From: Phoronis australis
Lineage: Eukaryota; Phoronida; Phoronidae
Assembly: GCA_002633005.1 (NCBI GenBank)
Contig: NMRA01000001.1
Span: 505,299 to 569,298 of the forward strand
Length of the DNA stretch: 64,000 nucleotides
Direction of reading: 5' to 3'
The translations under genes and the position numbers were made by a program. Position 1 is the stretch's first letter. Every line of letters starts with the position of its first letter. The notes below the pieces were generated by a model. That model saw nothing but the letters and a program-made list of their open reading frames with translations. It was not told the origin of the DNA and ran no database searches. Positions 24,400 through 35,339 of the stretch are shown here, piece by piece.

Positions 24400-24655
24400 T
24401 TCAATATCGTCGGACCCTGTATACTGTTGTATACAAGTTTACCTGCTAGTGTGATGAGTTTTACGTTGGCGTGACAACTAGGAGATTAAGTCAAAGAGCA
24501 AACGAACATTCCAAAGTGACAACATGCAGTGCCCTCTGTATTCATTCTATGGTAACAGTTCACGTAATAGATTATCCTACAATTTTTAACAATGATGTAA
24601 ATAAATGGCTTTTAAGGAGAGCCTTGCCACTGTTGATCTATATGCTAGGGCTTCA
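24400..24655 (+). pseudogene. GIY-YIG domain remnant, Penelope-like
   Basis: The frame reads YTVVYKFTC, one TAG, then CDEFYVGVTTRRLSQRANEH. This is the VVY.F.C..C...YVG.T.RRL..R..EH signature of the GIY-YIG endonuclease at the C-terminus of Penelope-like retroelements. It continues as DYPTIFNNDVNKWLLRRALP. No reverse transcriptase is seen upstream; a hAT-like miniature element abuts it on the left. A possible tail with ELNFVETLDSCVNT follows near 24800. It is truncated and has an in-frame stop. Confidence 0.6.
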
Positions 24656-24849
24656 TGACAACCTGGGGCGGTTCGGCTTACCCTGTGGGGATAGCTTTGA
24701 CCTTTGTATGTGACTGCTTTACAAGTGAGTTGGGTTCAGTTGATTTTTTTACTTGTGACCCTGATGTTGGGATTGGTGGACACCTTGAGAATGATGAATT
24801 GAACTTCGTCGAAACGTTGGACTCGTGTGTAAATACAGAATGTTAACAA

Positions 24850-25429
24850 CAATTGTGCTGGCGTTTCAAATGTATACATTGCAATTTCCTAAGGGCTTTA
24901 TCACAGAAAGTCCCTACCTCCTCCACGTTTCATTTTGCACCAAAAACAATACAGAACATTGAGTGCTGTTATTTACTTCAATGTGTTTCTGTTGTCTTGG
25001 AGGTGGCTACTGAATGCAATGCGTTTTGTTGTTTCTTTGTGTATCCCATTTTGCCGTCCATTGATTAGAAAATATTTATTCCCTTCAGTCATTCAATCAT
25101 GCTGATGTCCTGTTTGAAGCAGATAGAATAATTATTATTGTTAGGTTGAATCTTCACCTGCCACGTACAGTGACGTCTGTACCGCTGTTCCCTGTTACGG
25201 TGTAGTCCCATTCCCTGTATTTCGCAAGTGATGTACCCTGGTCCCTATGGGCCTATTTTCTGCTGACCCTATATTCCCCCGTCCCGATGCTCACCTGTCC
25301 TTATGTTCCCTCCTCCAGATATTCCTCGGCTCCACGTTTCACGTCCCGGTGCTCTCGCAACATACTAACACTGTATTCTCTAAATACATCGAGAGTCGTT
25401 TCCTTTGTTTTAATCATCTACTTATATAT
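24850..25429. other. Pyrimidine-rich intergenic stretch
   Basis: The plus strand near 25185-25350 is unusually rich in CCCT and TTCCC runs. No gene is recognised. Confidence 0.4.
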
Positions 25430-25950
25430 TGCTAATTAACGAAGGGCCCTCAAGCCCTCGTTTTGGGGCCGAATATCGATCCCATTTCCCTCTGAAAAAT
25501 ATTGAAAAATCACGCAAAATTACCCTCATGATTCCCATAAATTCTCCTCAAGCGATTGTAAAATTCCCTCGAGGTTCGAATCACTTGTACCTCACAAAGT
25601 TTAGGATTTGAAGGAGCACAAAATACTAGTTTTGGCTTCTTGAGGCAGAGCTTATGAGGGCTCGCAACAGGGTGGGGGTTGGTGTTGTTGAGGAGAGGTA
25701 GGATTTTCCCCTCTCAGAAGGCACAGGCACCTTTCCCCTCGGATGAACGAAGACCCTGTAAAGTTAAAGATCCTAAGGCTGAAATGCGGACGAGGATCGC
25801 AGCCAATCTTAAGCATTCCCAAGATTTTAACTCTAAGAGTAACTGCAAGAGAAAAAGGCACCTACTGATATTTGCCAATCATATTGCTTTCAACGGTGCA
25901 TTCATCGAGCTGTGGACACTTTTCAGTTACAAATAACGAACAAACTGCTT
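25430..25950 (+). mobile_element. Internal fragment of the TATA-site element
   Basis: It is collinear with 45690-46390: both contain AGGGCCCTCAA.CCCTC, AATATTGAAAAATCACGC and CACCTTTCCCCTCGGAT. It lacks both termini. It preserves the uninterrupted site (CACAAAATACTAG) where the 45 kb copy received a nested hAT-like element. Confidence 0.7.
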
Positions 25951-26828
25951 CCTTCTAGGGCGAGTGATGCTAGGCCTTCACCGGCCCAGATCGAGTGCTA
26001 CGACACGTAGGCTTTTGTATCGTGTTTAGACCGTTCTCATTACATCGTGGCAACATTGAACATGAGTAACCCAAGTTTACTGTGGCCTTGGTCAGTGATT
26101 ATTAAATGTCTATTTTGTATAACAGCTGTCCTGTTCTTGCTCAACATCGTCCTCGTCCTTTGCCTTGCTATGTTCCGCCAATGCAATTGATTGTCAAGTG
26201 ACCAAACCTCTTCCACTCATTACATCATTTGGCGGGAAACTTGGAAAAAACATTTTTTTCTTCAAAATTAAATATGGTGACTGTTTGCCATAAAACCTGC
26301 TTATTTAGCTAGTTTTTATGGTACTCATTTCCTATTAGCTAACTGAAACCTCAAAACTAAGAAAATGCGTGCTGGGAATTCTTTCAGGTTACGAACATTT
26401 GTCTTGAGATATTGGAGTTTAAATCAGGCTTGCTTCTTTGACGGAACGCGAATTTGTAAACGCTTTAATGGATAATTTTTTGTAAGACTTTTTCAGTGAC
26501 CTGTTTGTTGAAAAAATCATAACTGTGAAAATCAAATTCCAAACAATACAAGATCAATCAAAAATAGTGAAAACAATGATTCAGGGTAAAGTTTGCAAAC
26601 AAAAGAACATAGCAAGTCTATTAATATTTGATTAAAACCTTTAAATTTCAAGAACTTTGGATTGAAAAAAAAAACACGTTGCCGAATAATTGTTCAAGTG
26701 AGGTACTTGATACCATACACAAATTGCTCAACAACTAATACCCGATGACTCTATTCTATTTTCAAAACAAAAACACTTTAAAAGTTAAATATGACTTACG
26801 GAATTGTTATGCAGTGAACGCAATACCT
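25951..26828. other. Intergenic, no gene recognised
   Basis: A/T-rich, with no supported coding or repeat structure. Confidence 0.4.
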
Positions 26829-26949
26829 GGGCCCTGACTAATCTCTGCACTCAGCTAAAAAACTGATCAATTGCATGACTTGCTTCGTGTGTATCTACAA
26901 ATTTGTACTCGAATATTCAGGGCTCAGTTCGGAGATTAAGCCCTGGCCC
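26829..26949. mobile_element. Miniature TIR element, GGGCCC family
   Basis: It begins GGGCCCTGACTAATCTCTGC and ends CGGAGATTAAGCCCTGGCCC, which are inverted to each other. At 121 bp it is the shortest copy in the window. Confidence 0.65.
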
Positions 26950-28329
26950 AGAAATCTATGGATTTGTAAAGCTGGAGCGACTGCGAAGCCACCATCTCGG
27001 TCACAAAAATGATTATGTCTGTGCTGAGCCTCATCGACGTCAGTGTATTTATCAAGACATTGACAAAATTATGGCAGTTAACTCGGTAAAGGTAGATAAC
27101 TTTTGAAGGAAGAACGCTTGAACAATTTGATTTTTCAATTTCACTAATCTGACATTAATCGGGTCACGTGACCAATGTTTTTATTAAAATCCATCAAAAA
27201 AGAAAGGTACATCGCTAGCATAATAACGGTATCAAAATATTACCGAAATGTTTTAATATAAATGTTCCGGATGGAGTCTGCAAAACGCTGTTACAGTTTT
27301 CAAAGTCATTACAACTTCGTTAGATAAGACGTGATCCCCCGGGTTTGTGGCCTACTACTGGTTGGAGTGTTCTTGGGAGGCATGGTGAGACATCAATTAC
27401 GTAACAATAGCTTCACAATCGATATAGGTCGAGAATATCAAAATGTCCGACCACTCTTTCAGCAATGACAGGGCGACAACTCAAAGTTTGCAGTAACAGA
27501 AAATAGACACACATGCATGGGACTTAACTCACCAAAGAGCACCTCCACAAAACAAAGTCTTTCTGGCTTGATAGCAATTAAAGTGCAGAAACCAGGTTAC
27601 GAGTGCATAAAACACATAAAATTAGGGAGAGACAAACTTCAAGCGTGGCAATACTACGACAACGCCACCTACAGTTTTCAAAGTCATTACAACTTCACAA
27701 AATTCATAGTCCTGTTTTAATATCCCTTCGCACAAGCTTAGAAACTGTTAAACAGATTTCTAATTTCGGATGAACTGTGTATAAAGTATAGTATCTGAAA
27801 CTTTCATACGGATCACCCACACATGCTGTTCCGAACTTCGCCAAACTTGGACGTACATTTACCATTACGAACTTGGCCTCAGATTCCTCAAGTCTGCTTT
27901 CGCGGCGTGTCAGTTTATTCACCGAAATCTTGAGAGACAGCGAAATGTCAACTCTTTGCAAGACCAAAATCGCTTCGCTTTTTTGTGAGAAATATGTTGA
28001 GATTAAATTGATAGCGGTAAGTAATTCCACAGAACCCGGGTTTGATTGTCGGTTTTTAAAAATGTAACATTGGTAGTTTTTTAAAAATTTTATTTTGCTC
28101 TAACATGATGATTACATGTCACATAAAACAACACAGTATACATCATTTACAAAGAATAACATTAAATCACTAGTCAACAAGTACCGTATTTTGTTCAGGT
28201 TGTAACTTAATAAAGTTTACGAATATTTGGAAATTGAGATTTTTAAAAAACTTTTGGCTAAATACGTAATTTTTTTGCTAGTATGATCAACAGATAAATG
28301 TTACAATTTTCCGACTGAGTGTTTCCCAA
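26950..28329. other. Intergenic; ambiguous frames near 27.7-28.03 kb
   Basis: Both strands are open across roughly 27704-28030 (108 codons on minus from a GTG; about 75 on plus, ending at a donor-like GCG|GTAAGT near 28018). Neither has a recognisable domain. A 27-base direct repeat around ACAGTTTTCAAAGTCATTAC occurs near 27293 and 27671. Confidence 0.35.
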
Positions 28330-29560
28330 AAAACCAAACAACACTGTTAATTTATTCACATGAAAATTTACATGATATGTTTGGTTTTAACCACTCAGAA
28401 AACAGGAGCCAGAAACCGGAGACAGGGCGACATTCACAAAACCGACGGAGAAAAGTTTCACTGTGTTCACCACAGAAAGATCATAAATCCCTTATTTTAA
28501 TTTCATGCAAACAATTATTGGTTGGCAATATTCTGTGAATTAAGCCGTATTGAAACCAATGCAATTTTGTATCTTTTGTACAATTGAAGGGGAATTTATT
28601 TACTTTTCTCCACCATGTATCAGGGTCACTAAAATTTACATTATTTATAACACCGTTTATATCTATCTCAGATGACCACTTGTTTTTATATTTTCAAGCT
28701 GTCTGAAGAGACTGTACTAAGGTGTCATGAATATTTACCGCCTGTGATTTATTATGCAAAATTTTATAAACATAACTTGGAAAATTTGGTAAAGAGATTG
28801 TCTTGTCTATTCTTGAGACCCCTGTACGCTGCAAAGGTTGCACTTCTTAATCCGTAGAATTCTAGTATTGGAAGTTGAAAGTTATAACTGTTACAGAGTT
28901 CTTCGCATGACATAAAAGAACCTTCAGCATTAAACAAATCACACACACAATAGACTCCCCTTTCGTACCAGGTCTTGTAGAAAATAAATTTTCTACCGAC
29001 TATACCACAGGGGAGTATTTTTCATTTTTGTCACACATTTAAAACAGGAGCACAACATCGCTTAAAACTTGCTTCCGAAACAGATTGTCGGTTCCTTCAG
29101 CTATTTTTTTAAGGAAAGCGTCCCCATTTTAAAAAAGTTATCAACTTTACAACCCAAAACTGCCTCTTCATGATCACGTATCGTATTTGAAGCGAATAGT
29201 TCACGAAGCCACGACATTTTCCAAGACTTAATAAAAAACAAACATGAACCATTTTTAAACCACCTGATTTTGTACAATTTCATTTCGACTAACTCTGTCA
29301 TTCTTCCCATTCCAAATGAAGCCAAAAAAAACTCGCTCTAATTCTTGAATCCTGTCAATGGATGGGCTAGGGAGGGGTTGAAGCCAATGAACAATCTTGG
29401 GCAATAAAAGTGTCTTAACAACGGTTATTTTACATAAAACAGTAAGAATTCTTCTTGACCAAGAACCTTTAGTTGATAATTTTACTGTTGTCATGCTTAT
29501 TCTTGACAGAGATTACAAACATTCAACCTGTAATTTTCCTAAGCATTTCTTAGTCTGCGG
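28330..29560 (-). pseudogene. L1/Tx1-like LINE C-terminal fragment
   Basis: Minus-strand frames read SRRILTVLCKITVVKTLLLP and LERVFFGFIWNGKNDRVSR near 29480-29280. They continue with GVYCVCDLFNAEGSFMSCEE near 28960 and a Cys-rich FCGEHSETFLRRFCECR near 28450. These are the post-RT region and zf-RVT tail of an L1/Tx1-like ORF2, the same order as at 2880-4110. The RT core and endonuclease are absent and the frames are interrupted. It lies about 100 bp downstream of the 3' end of the receptor gene on the same strand. Confidence 0.82.
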
Positions 29561-29660
29561 CGCTCATCTTTCTGACCTTTTTAAACGCTAATAATTAGTA
29601 AAAATTACAACTTTGCAGATAATGTGACCATAACAATAACTTAAAACTCAGAAATGGTAA

Positions 29661-30907
29661 TTATAATCTAAAAAGCTTGTGAAACGATTTACGGAATACC
29701 TCTACCCCAAAGGCGTAGATGAAAGGGTTTGTCGCCGAGTTCAAAAAATAGACGTCAACTACAACATGTCTGAAAACGGATAGCCAGAGCGGTTCGCCTT
29801 GGGTTTCTTCGGTCACAATGGTTTTGAATACAGTGGCTGGTAAGTTGCAGACGACGAAGAGCAAGATCAACTGTAGAACAGCTTTCGTTATCTTGAATTC
29901 GGCTTTTTGTCTCTCTGGAATACCCTGTGACGAATGGATCGGTCTTCGGAGTCTATACGCTTTAATGGCTACATAGCCATGTAGAGAGGCGATTAATAGT
30001 ATCGGAATATAGACCACCAGGAAAGCATAGATATTCCGAAAGAGTTTGCTTGGTATTACAGTTTTCATGATACAGATGTTGTGCGCGACGTCAATTTCGT
30101 CTGTAGATGCAGTAAATAAGCAAGCTATCAAGATAATATGGGGAGCCACGTATGCGGTGACAATCATACGTATGTAGACATTTCTTCTCATAATAACCCT
30201 ATGTCTAAGAGGGAATCGTATAGAGACAAAACGATCGATTGCGAGGAACGCCAAAATACAATTAGTTATCGCATGGGGGAACAGGCCGACGTACACAACC
30301 CCTCTGCAAACGTTGACGCTGGTGAGCAGTCTTCTCGTTAGTAATGACCTCCAGTGCAGAGGTACCAAATACTTCTTAAAGGCATTCAGTATAATGGCAA
30401 AGCCGGTTAAGAAATCATTCTGAGCCAAGCCGTATATAAAGACACTAATGTTTACGTCTCGGACTTCCCGGTATTTGAAAAACACGGAACACACCAATCC
30501 GTTTCCAAAAAACGTAAACGCACTTATGATGAGTTCGAATGCGGTGAACGCGTACAGACCAACCTCTGAGAGATTGGAGTGCTCATACCAATGCAGTTGA
30601 GTAGAATTTGTGTCGTTCACAAAGCTGTTGTTGAAAGCAGGTGCCATTGTTTTCTTGTAAGAAACATGTAGTCAATAGAACTGAGTGAACACGTCTGTTT
30701 TGTATAACTATTCCGGAAATTTGGCATTTCAAGCATATTATGAGGTAGGATGACAGCGTCTCGTGTTTCCGTGAACACCGGTAATGATGCGCAAACGCCT
30801 GCGACAACCCTTCACTGGGACTCGTTGCAGGTTGCAGTCTGTTCGTCAAGGTTTAAGCGGTAATAAACACACGTTTGTTCGAAGGAGCACTGGCTTGACC
30901 ACTTACC
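29661..30907 (-). CDS. Rhodopsin-family (class A) GPCR, orphan, paralog 1
   Basis: The coding exon is 30647-29661 (328 residues). Seven hydrophobic segments are visible. TM1 has FFGNG (47-50, N49 = 1.50). TM2 has LAQNDF (D78). TM3 starts at C114 and ends in DRF (138-140) instead of DRY. TM4 (158-180) lacks the usual tryptophan. C192 can bond to C114. TM5 has P215. TM6 has CNLP (267-270) in place of CWxP. TM7 has NPFIY (307-311), a normal NPxxY. The N-terminus has four N-glycosylation sites (N6, N11, N14, N25). It should be a plasma-membrane G-protein-coupled receptor; the ligand cannot be told. A 5' non-coding exon is inferred: donor CTG|GTAAGT at 30906 and acceptor TTTCTTACAAG at 30654 bound a 253-nt intron, and the paralog at 52175 has the same layout. 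The frame is intact. Confidence 0.9.
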
Positions 30908-33340
30908 AGCACAAAGTAAGACAAGAAGTGATCGGTTTTGCAAAGAAATGACAGTTCGTCATTGCTCGAGACCATGCTGTGCGAATAAAATATCACGCCG
31001 TGACAAGTCAACTTGTAGAGGCCGGTCTCAAGGACTTATAAAACCAGAAATTGCTAAGAAATAAGTTGAGACGAATTTTACAACCTGAGAGGTCTAAATC
31101 GAAACTTGGTTTTTGTAACGGAAGAATGGTTATAGTTACTGTAGCTTTAACTGATATTTAGTATGTTAACTTGGTACTGCTTTCTACAGGCGGTATTGCT
31201 GCCTCCAGAAGATGACGAGAGTGGGACAAGACCATAACGGTCAGACGACAGACGTTGGGGACTGGAAGTCCTTACGCTTTTTTAGTATATTCCTGTTCAC
31301 AAAAAGCGGTCAATACTTGTAAACCGGTATAAAAGCTATAAATCTTGGCGTGAACGGGGCGTAAAAGTTGCACCTGTTGTAGAGCGTGCAGTTTTAATGG
31401 TTGTAATCCAGAGGGAACGGTCTACGCGAACGATGTGCGCAGGTCTAAAAGTTGTAACCCTTTTTGTTTGCTCCTATCCCTTTTTGGATTTTGGGAAAGG
31501 AATTCAATAGCGCTGACCTCTTTCAACTAAAACCAGGGACGAGTTCGGAAACGCTAGTATCTCACTTGAAAAACAAGATCAGTCAAGAGTGTTTAAGACA
31601 TCACCGTGGATTTTCGATGAGAGCACGTGACTTTGGCTAGATCTCCACCACACAGTTATTGAACTCGACCCAAAATTTGGGTTTTAACAGAGTTTTTCAA
31701 GATGACCACACCCATTACAGGGCTTCATGATAGCTGGCTGCAGGAAGACTATCGTCAAAATACAGATAGGTACCACTGTGTGCCTCAAAATTGCACAATC
31801 TAGGACAGTTCTGCCCTATTTCAGTTCCCAAAATCGTGAACTCAACATTTTTATACTGCGCACGCTCCAATTTTTACCGCGCTTGCTAGGTGATGTGACT
31901 TCATGACCTCAATCTTTAGATAGGCTAAAGGTGAGCCATTGCGGTCTTGTCAGTCAAATGTTCGTTTCCAAAATGCCACCACTTATACTTGTCTTTAATT
32001 GGCGTTACTTGAAATTGTTTGTATTTGATAAAAATAAATGCTGTTGATATGACATTTTTATGTTTAACAACACGGCAAATGCACGGCTGGTTCCCGGCAG
32101 CACTTACGCAAAGGGCGGAAACTTCAGCTTTCAAAGTTCGCCTGTAGGACCGCAACTTCTGACCTTCGGCCTTGTTAAAAGAATCTTTGGGCGTGCGCCG
32201 AGTGAAAATGTTGAGTTCACCATTCTGGGAACTGAAATAGGGACTTCTCGAAGAAAAAAAATTGATAACGGGAGTATTTGTTCGAGTTGGAAGGAATTAA
32301 ACACATCGACAACCTCCTAAGGTGTTCCTCTATGCGCAAAAGGTATTTATAACAACGTGACTTTGATGGTTTAGTCGGTGCGAGGCATAATTCGCCGAAA
32401 AGCTTCCGGCGTACAGAGCGCCTATAGGAGCTGCATCGCCTCTGGTTCGGGCCAACAGAGACGATGGTCATTGCCTACAGTCACATTACCCATGGCCATG
32501 GGCATGGGTATGTTTTCCTAAATTATCCTTGCGATCGTACGGGTGACATTTTGATTTGCAATTCATGGACTGCAAGTATCCAAAAAGCTGACGATCACAT
32601 CGTACGTTCATCATAGTCCTTCCGCCGGCAGCCTAGCCTACACTGCAAACGAACAGTGGCAACGGGACTGCGATCGACTTGTCTAACAACCGTGAACAAC
32701 GCACACAATGAAAGACAATATATCATATTATTGAATAACAGATAACCCTCACCTTTCTAGATCCTTAGGAAATCTAAAAATGACACGTCTGGGGTTTTCG
32801 TGGATGAATTCGTGCAATTTATCGCACTGCAAAATGCGTCCTTCCCCATTGTTTTGGCGCTTCTTGGTTGACAGTTGCTTAGTCACCACTTGGCGGCGCT
32901 AGTAGTAGCGGTAACAGTAAACTCACAAGTGAACTCTAATATACTACTACACTCCTTGGTGACAGCGAACAAAATTTATTCTGAAATTCGGTTTGCTGTT
33001 ATTAAAATTCTAAAAACTTATAATCTGTGAAACCAATTTCAGTATTAATTTGTTGTGACGTGTACGCTACCTTGTGAAAGAACAACTTTACAGTTGATTG
33101 AAGAATCGACGGAAAAGAGGAACCGGCTCATAAGTGATGCAATATTTCATGGCTCCGAAAGCCGATGCAAAAGACCGTACCGCAATTTTAGCAGCAAGAT
33201 AACAGTAGAACGCCAATTTTCCAACACCGGTTAATAATTAAATTTAATCAAGAAAGCGTGTACCATTGAACGATACTAATTTTGTGTCAGATTTTAAGTG
33301 ATCAGTTTTTACCCACATCGGCTGTATATTTAATATACAG
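30908..33340. other. GPCR upstream duplicate, then intergenic
   Basis: The part up to about 31110 aligns with 53421-53630 upstream of the second receptor (shared CAAGTCAACTTGTAGAG and GACCGGTCTCAAG or close variants), so the paralogs were copied with their flanks. Beyond that I see no gene or repeat family. Confidence 0.6.
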
Positions 33341-33517
33341 CTTTGCACCAAGGCAAGGCTACGCGATGCAGAAGGCACCGTCCCACTAGTAGTCAACACG
33401 ACACTGCAGTAAACTTGTATTACGAACTTTTGCACCAAGGCAAAGCTACGCGATGCAGAACGGCATCGTCCCACTAATAGTCAACACGACACTGCAGTAA
33501 ACTTGTATTACGATCTT
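33341..33517. repeat. 87-bp tandem duplication
   Basis: Two units of about 87 bp contain TTGCACCAAGGCAA(G/A)GCTAC and CACTGCAGTAAACTTGTATT. They are nearly identical, so the duplication is recent. Confidence 0.85.
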
Positions 33518-33612
33518 TTTAGAGCCGAGATCGCAGACGAGTTATACACATACAGTACAGCTGTGTAGACGAGAGGCCTTCACCCAATGAGCTATATAAA
33601 TAATAAGCTTAA

Positions 33613-34423
33613 AGGAGAATGCCACCCAAAAACAACCTAATTTGTATCAATTTAGATCAAGTAGTTCTACTCGACTACGGCACGTTCGGTTGCGTTACCT
33701 GACACCTGACGGCACACGGAGGTGTTGAAATTATCCAATGACGTAATGGGTTTCACACGCAGTCTGTTCAGCAGTTCACGTGACTGGAGGTTTAGTGGCC
33801 AACTCAAGCTGGTTTATGTTCGTGCCAGTCCCGGCGGCCGCGACGGGCCTGATCATCGGGTTCTGAGCCACTAGCCGGGATAAGGAGTCAGTCCGGCCGC
33901 GACGGGCATGATCGGGTTCCGAGCCACTGGCCGGGATAACAAGCCTTTTGTGTGTTTAGAACTCAAAAAATCACAAGTATAAACAACACAGATCTAGATT
34001 CTCCTGTCTGTATTTCACGGAAGAATACTTCGAATTTATCACCGAACAGACCCCAAACTCCTGCTACGGACCTTGGTAAATTGGCCTGCCCAACTTTGTA
34101 GGCTACGGTGTGTCCAAATACCAGTAAATCCGTAACAGCGAAATAAAACAACACGTTTTTATAAGAACTCGGTGTATTTTAAGGGTTTTATATCGACGTT
34201 TGATGATTTATTGGTGTTAAACGATGAATTCAAGCGATAAGCTGACACCAGTTACCCGTGTTGTGAACTGCTGAACATACTGCGTGTGAAACCAATTACG
34301 TCATTGGATAATTTCAACACCTCCGTCTGCCGTCAGGTAACGCAACCTAACCTGTCGTTATCGAGTAGAACTACTCGATCTAAATTGATACAAAATAGGT
34401 TGTTTTTTGGGTGGCATTCTCCT
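33613..34423. mobile_element. TTAA-flanked element with ~165-bp TIRs
   Basis: TTAA occurs at 33609-33612 and 34424-34427. Just inside are perfect inverted ends AGGAGAATGCCACCC. The inverted arms continue with few differences to about 33780 on the left and from about 34262 on the right. An internal 59-bp tandem duplication (near 33836 and 33895) carries GGCCGCGACGGGC(C/A)TGAT. TTAA target sites are typical of piggyBac and Kolobok superfamilies. There is no transposase, so it is non-autonomous. An isolated end of the same family lies at 41892-41906. Confidence 0.85.
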
Positions 34424-34427
34424 TTAA

Positions 34428-34830
34428 TTTACCTCATTGTGTTCACCCACGGTGCAGCCTCAGTGACGTCAGACGCCCGTTAGGCAATAGGAATTAACGT
34501 TGGAAAAACAATTTTAACAAAAAAAAGCGAAAGAATGAGAAAGATGGGATTTCTGATGTAGACTTCATTCGTAAACTTAATTACATCATAGACTATAGTA
34601 CATGGACCGCCAACTCCGTATACTTTCAATGAACGAAATCTGTGCTCTTCCGCACAAAGTTACGTCATTATTCACTGGCGACGCCTGGCCCAATTATCTG
34701 GTGTTATTTCCGGCAAGTACGTCGTCTGCTAATTGTGGTCGGCTGTAGTGTGGTCGGGTGGTAGTAGCATTGCTAAAAGTACTCACGATACCAACAGTTC
34801 TACTGTTTTAAGAGTTTGAACAGCGTTTTA
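34428..34830 (+). promoter_or_regulatory. Presumed promoter and 5' UTR of the 95-residue gene
   Basis: There is no TATA box at a useful distance. Motifs of the housekeeping type are present: TTACGTCA near 34661 (CRE half) and TTTCCGGC near 34709 (ETS-like). From about 34735 to the start codon at 34831 there is no other ATG. The transcription start is not determined. Confidence 0.3.
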
Positions 34831-35320
34831 ATGCCGTAAGTATTATTTTAATTTCGTTGTACTATACAGTAAAATAGATGTGAGAATTTCCCGTCACGAT
34901 ACACTAACCGGAAACTGCACTAGATAATTTAGAATAGTGGCACCTCCTCTTGCATAGCATGGGAGAAAATGTCGGAGTGGCGAATCTGTTGTCTATAATC
35001 TATGATTACATTAAAAATGCATGTTTTTGTACTTCAGTAACCTTCTAAGCCAACAAAGGACAAGCAAGAACCCCATAACATCAGTTAAAAATGTCGACGA
35101 TCTGTACAGTGAACTGGACAATGAAGTTTTGGATAAATATCTGACGAAATGTAACGCTTGCTTCTCGGGAACTAACACTGACACTGTTATTCTCGGTAAC
35201 TTTTTATTGTCCCACTATAACGCATTTAACTTGTCACCGACGTTTGAATCTTATAAACTATATGGAGTATATGTATTATGCATGCTAATTAGAAATGGTA
35301 TGAGCCAGTCGGCCGAATAG
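34831..35320 (+). CDS. Two-exon 95-residue protein (candidate)
   Basis: Exon 1 contributes only ATGCC (34831-34835) before a strong donor GTAAGT. Exon 2 (35038-35320) follows the acceptor ATGTTTTTGTACTTCAG. The join gives M-P-N-L-L-S and continues in frame to a TAG, 288 nt in all. The intron is 202 nt. The product has VDDLYSELDNEVLDKYL, then CNACFSG, then GNFLLSHYNAFNLSPTFES and YKLYGVYVLCMLIRNGM. It reads like a compact helical, globular protein, with no signal peptide or obvious transmembrane segment. I do not recognise the family. A decayed LINE starts within about 20 bp of the stop codon, so the original 3' UTR is lost or the coding end was altered. Support is the in-phase splice, good consensus sites and the absence of upstream ATGs; no domain confirms it. 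Confidence 0.5.
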
Positions 35321-35339
35321 ACTCGTCTGAGAACATTTT

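Noticed and set aside
27704-28030. 108-codon minus-strand frame
   Set aside because: The opposite strand is also open and ends at a donor-like site. With no domain and a GTG start, neither strand can be preferred.
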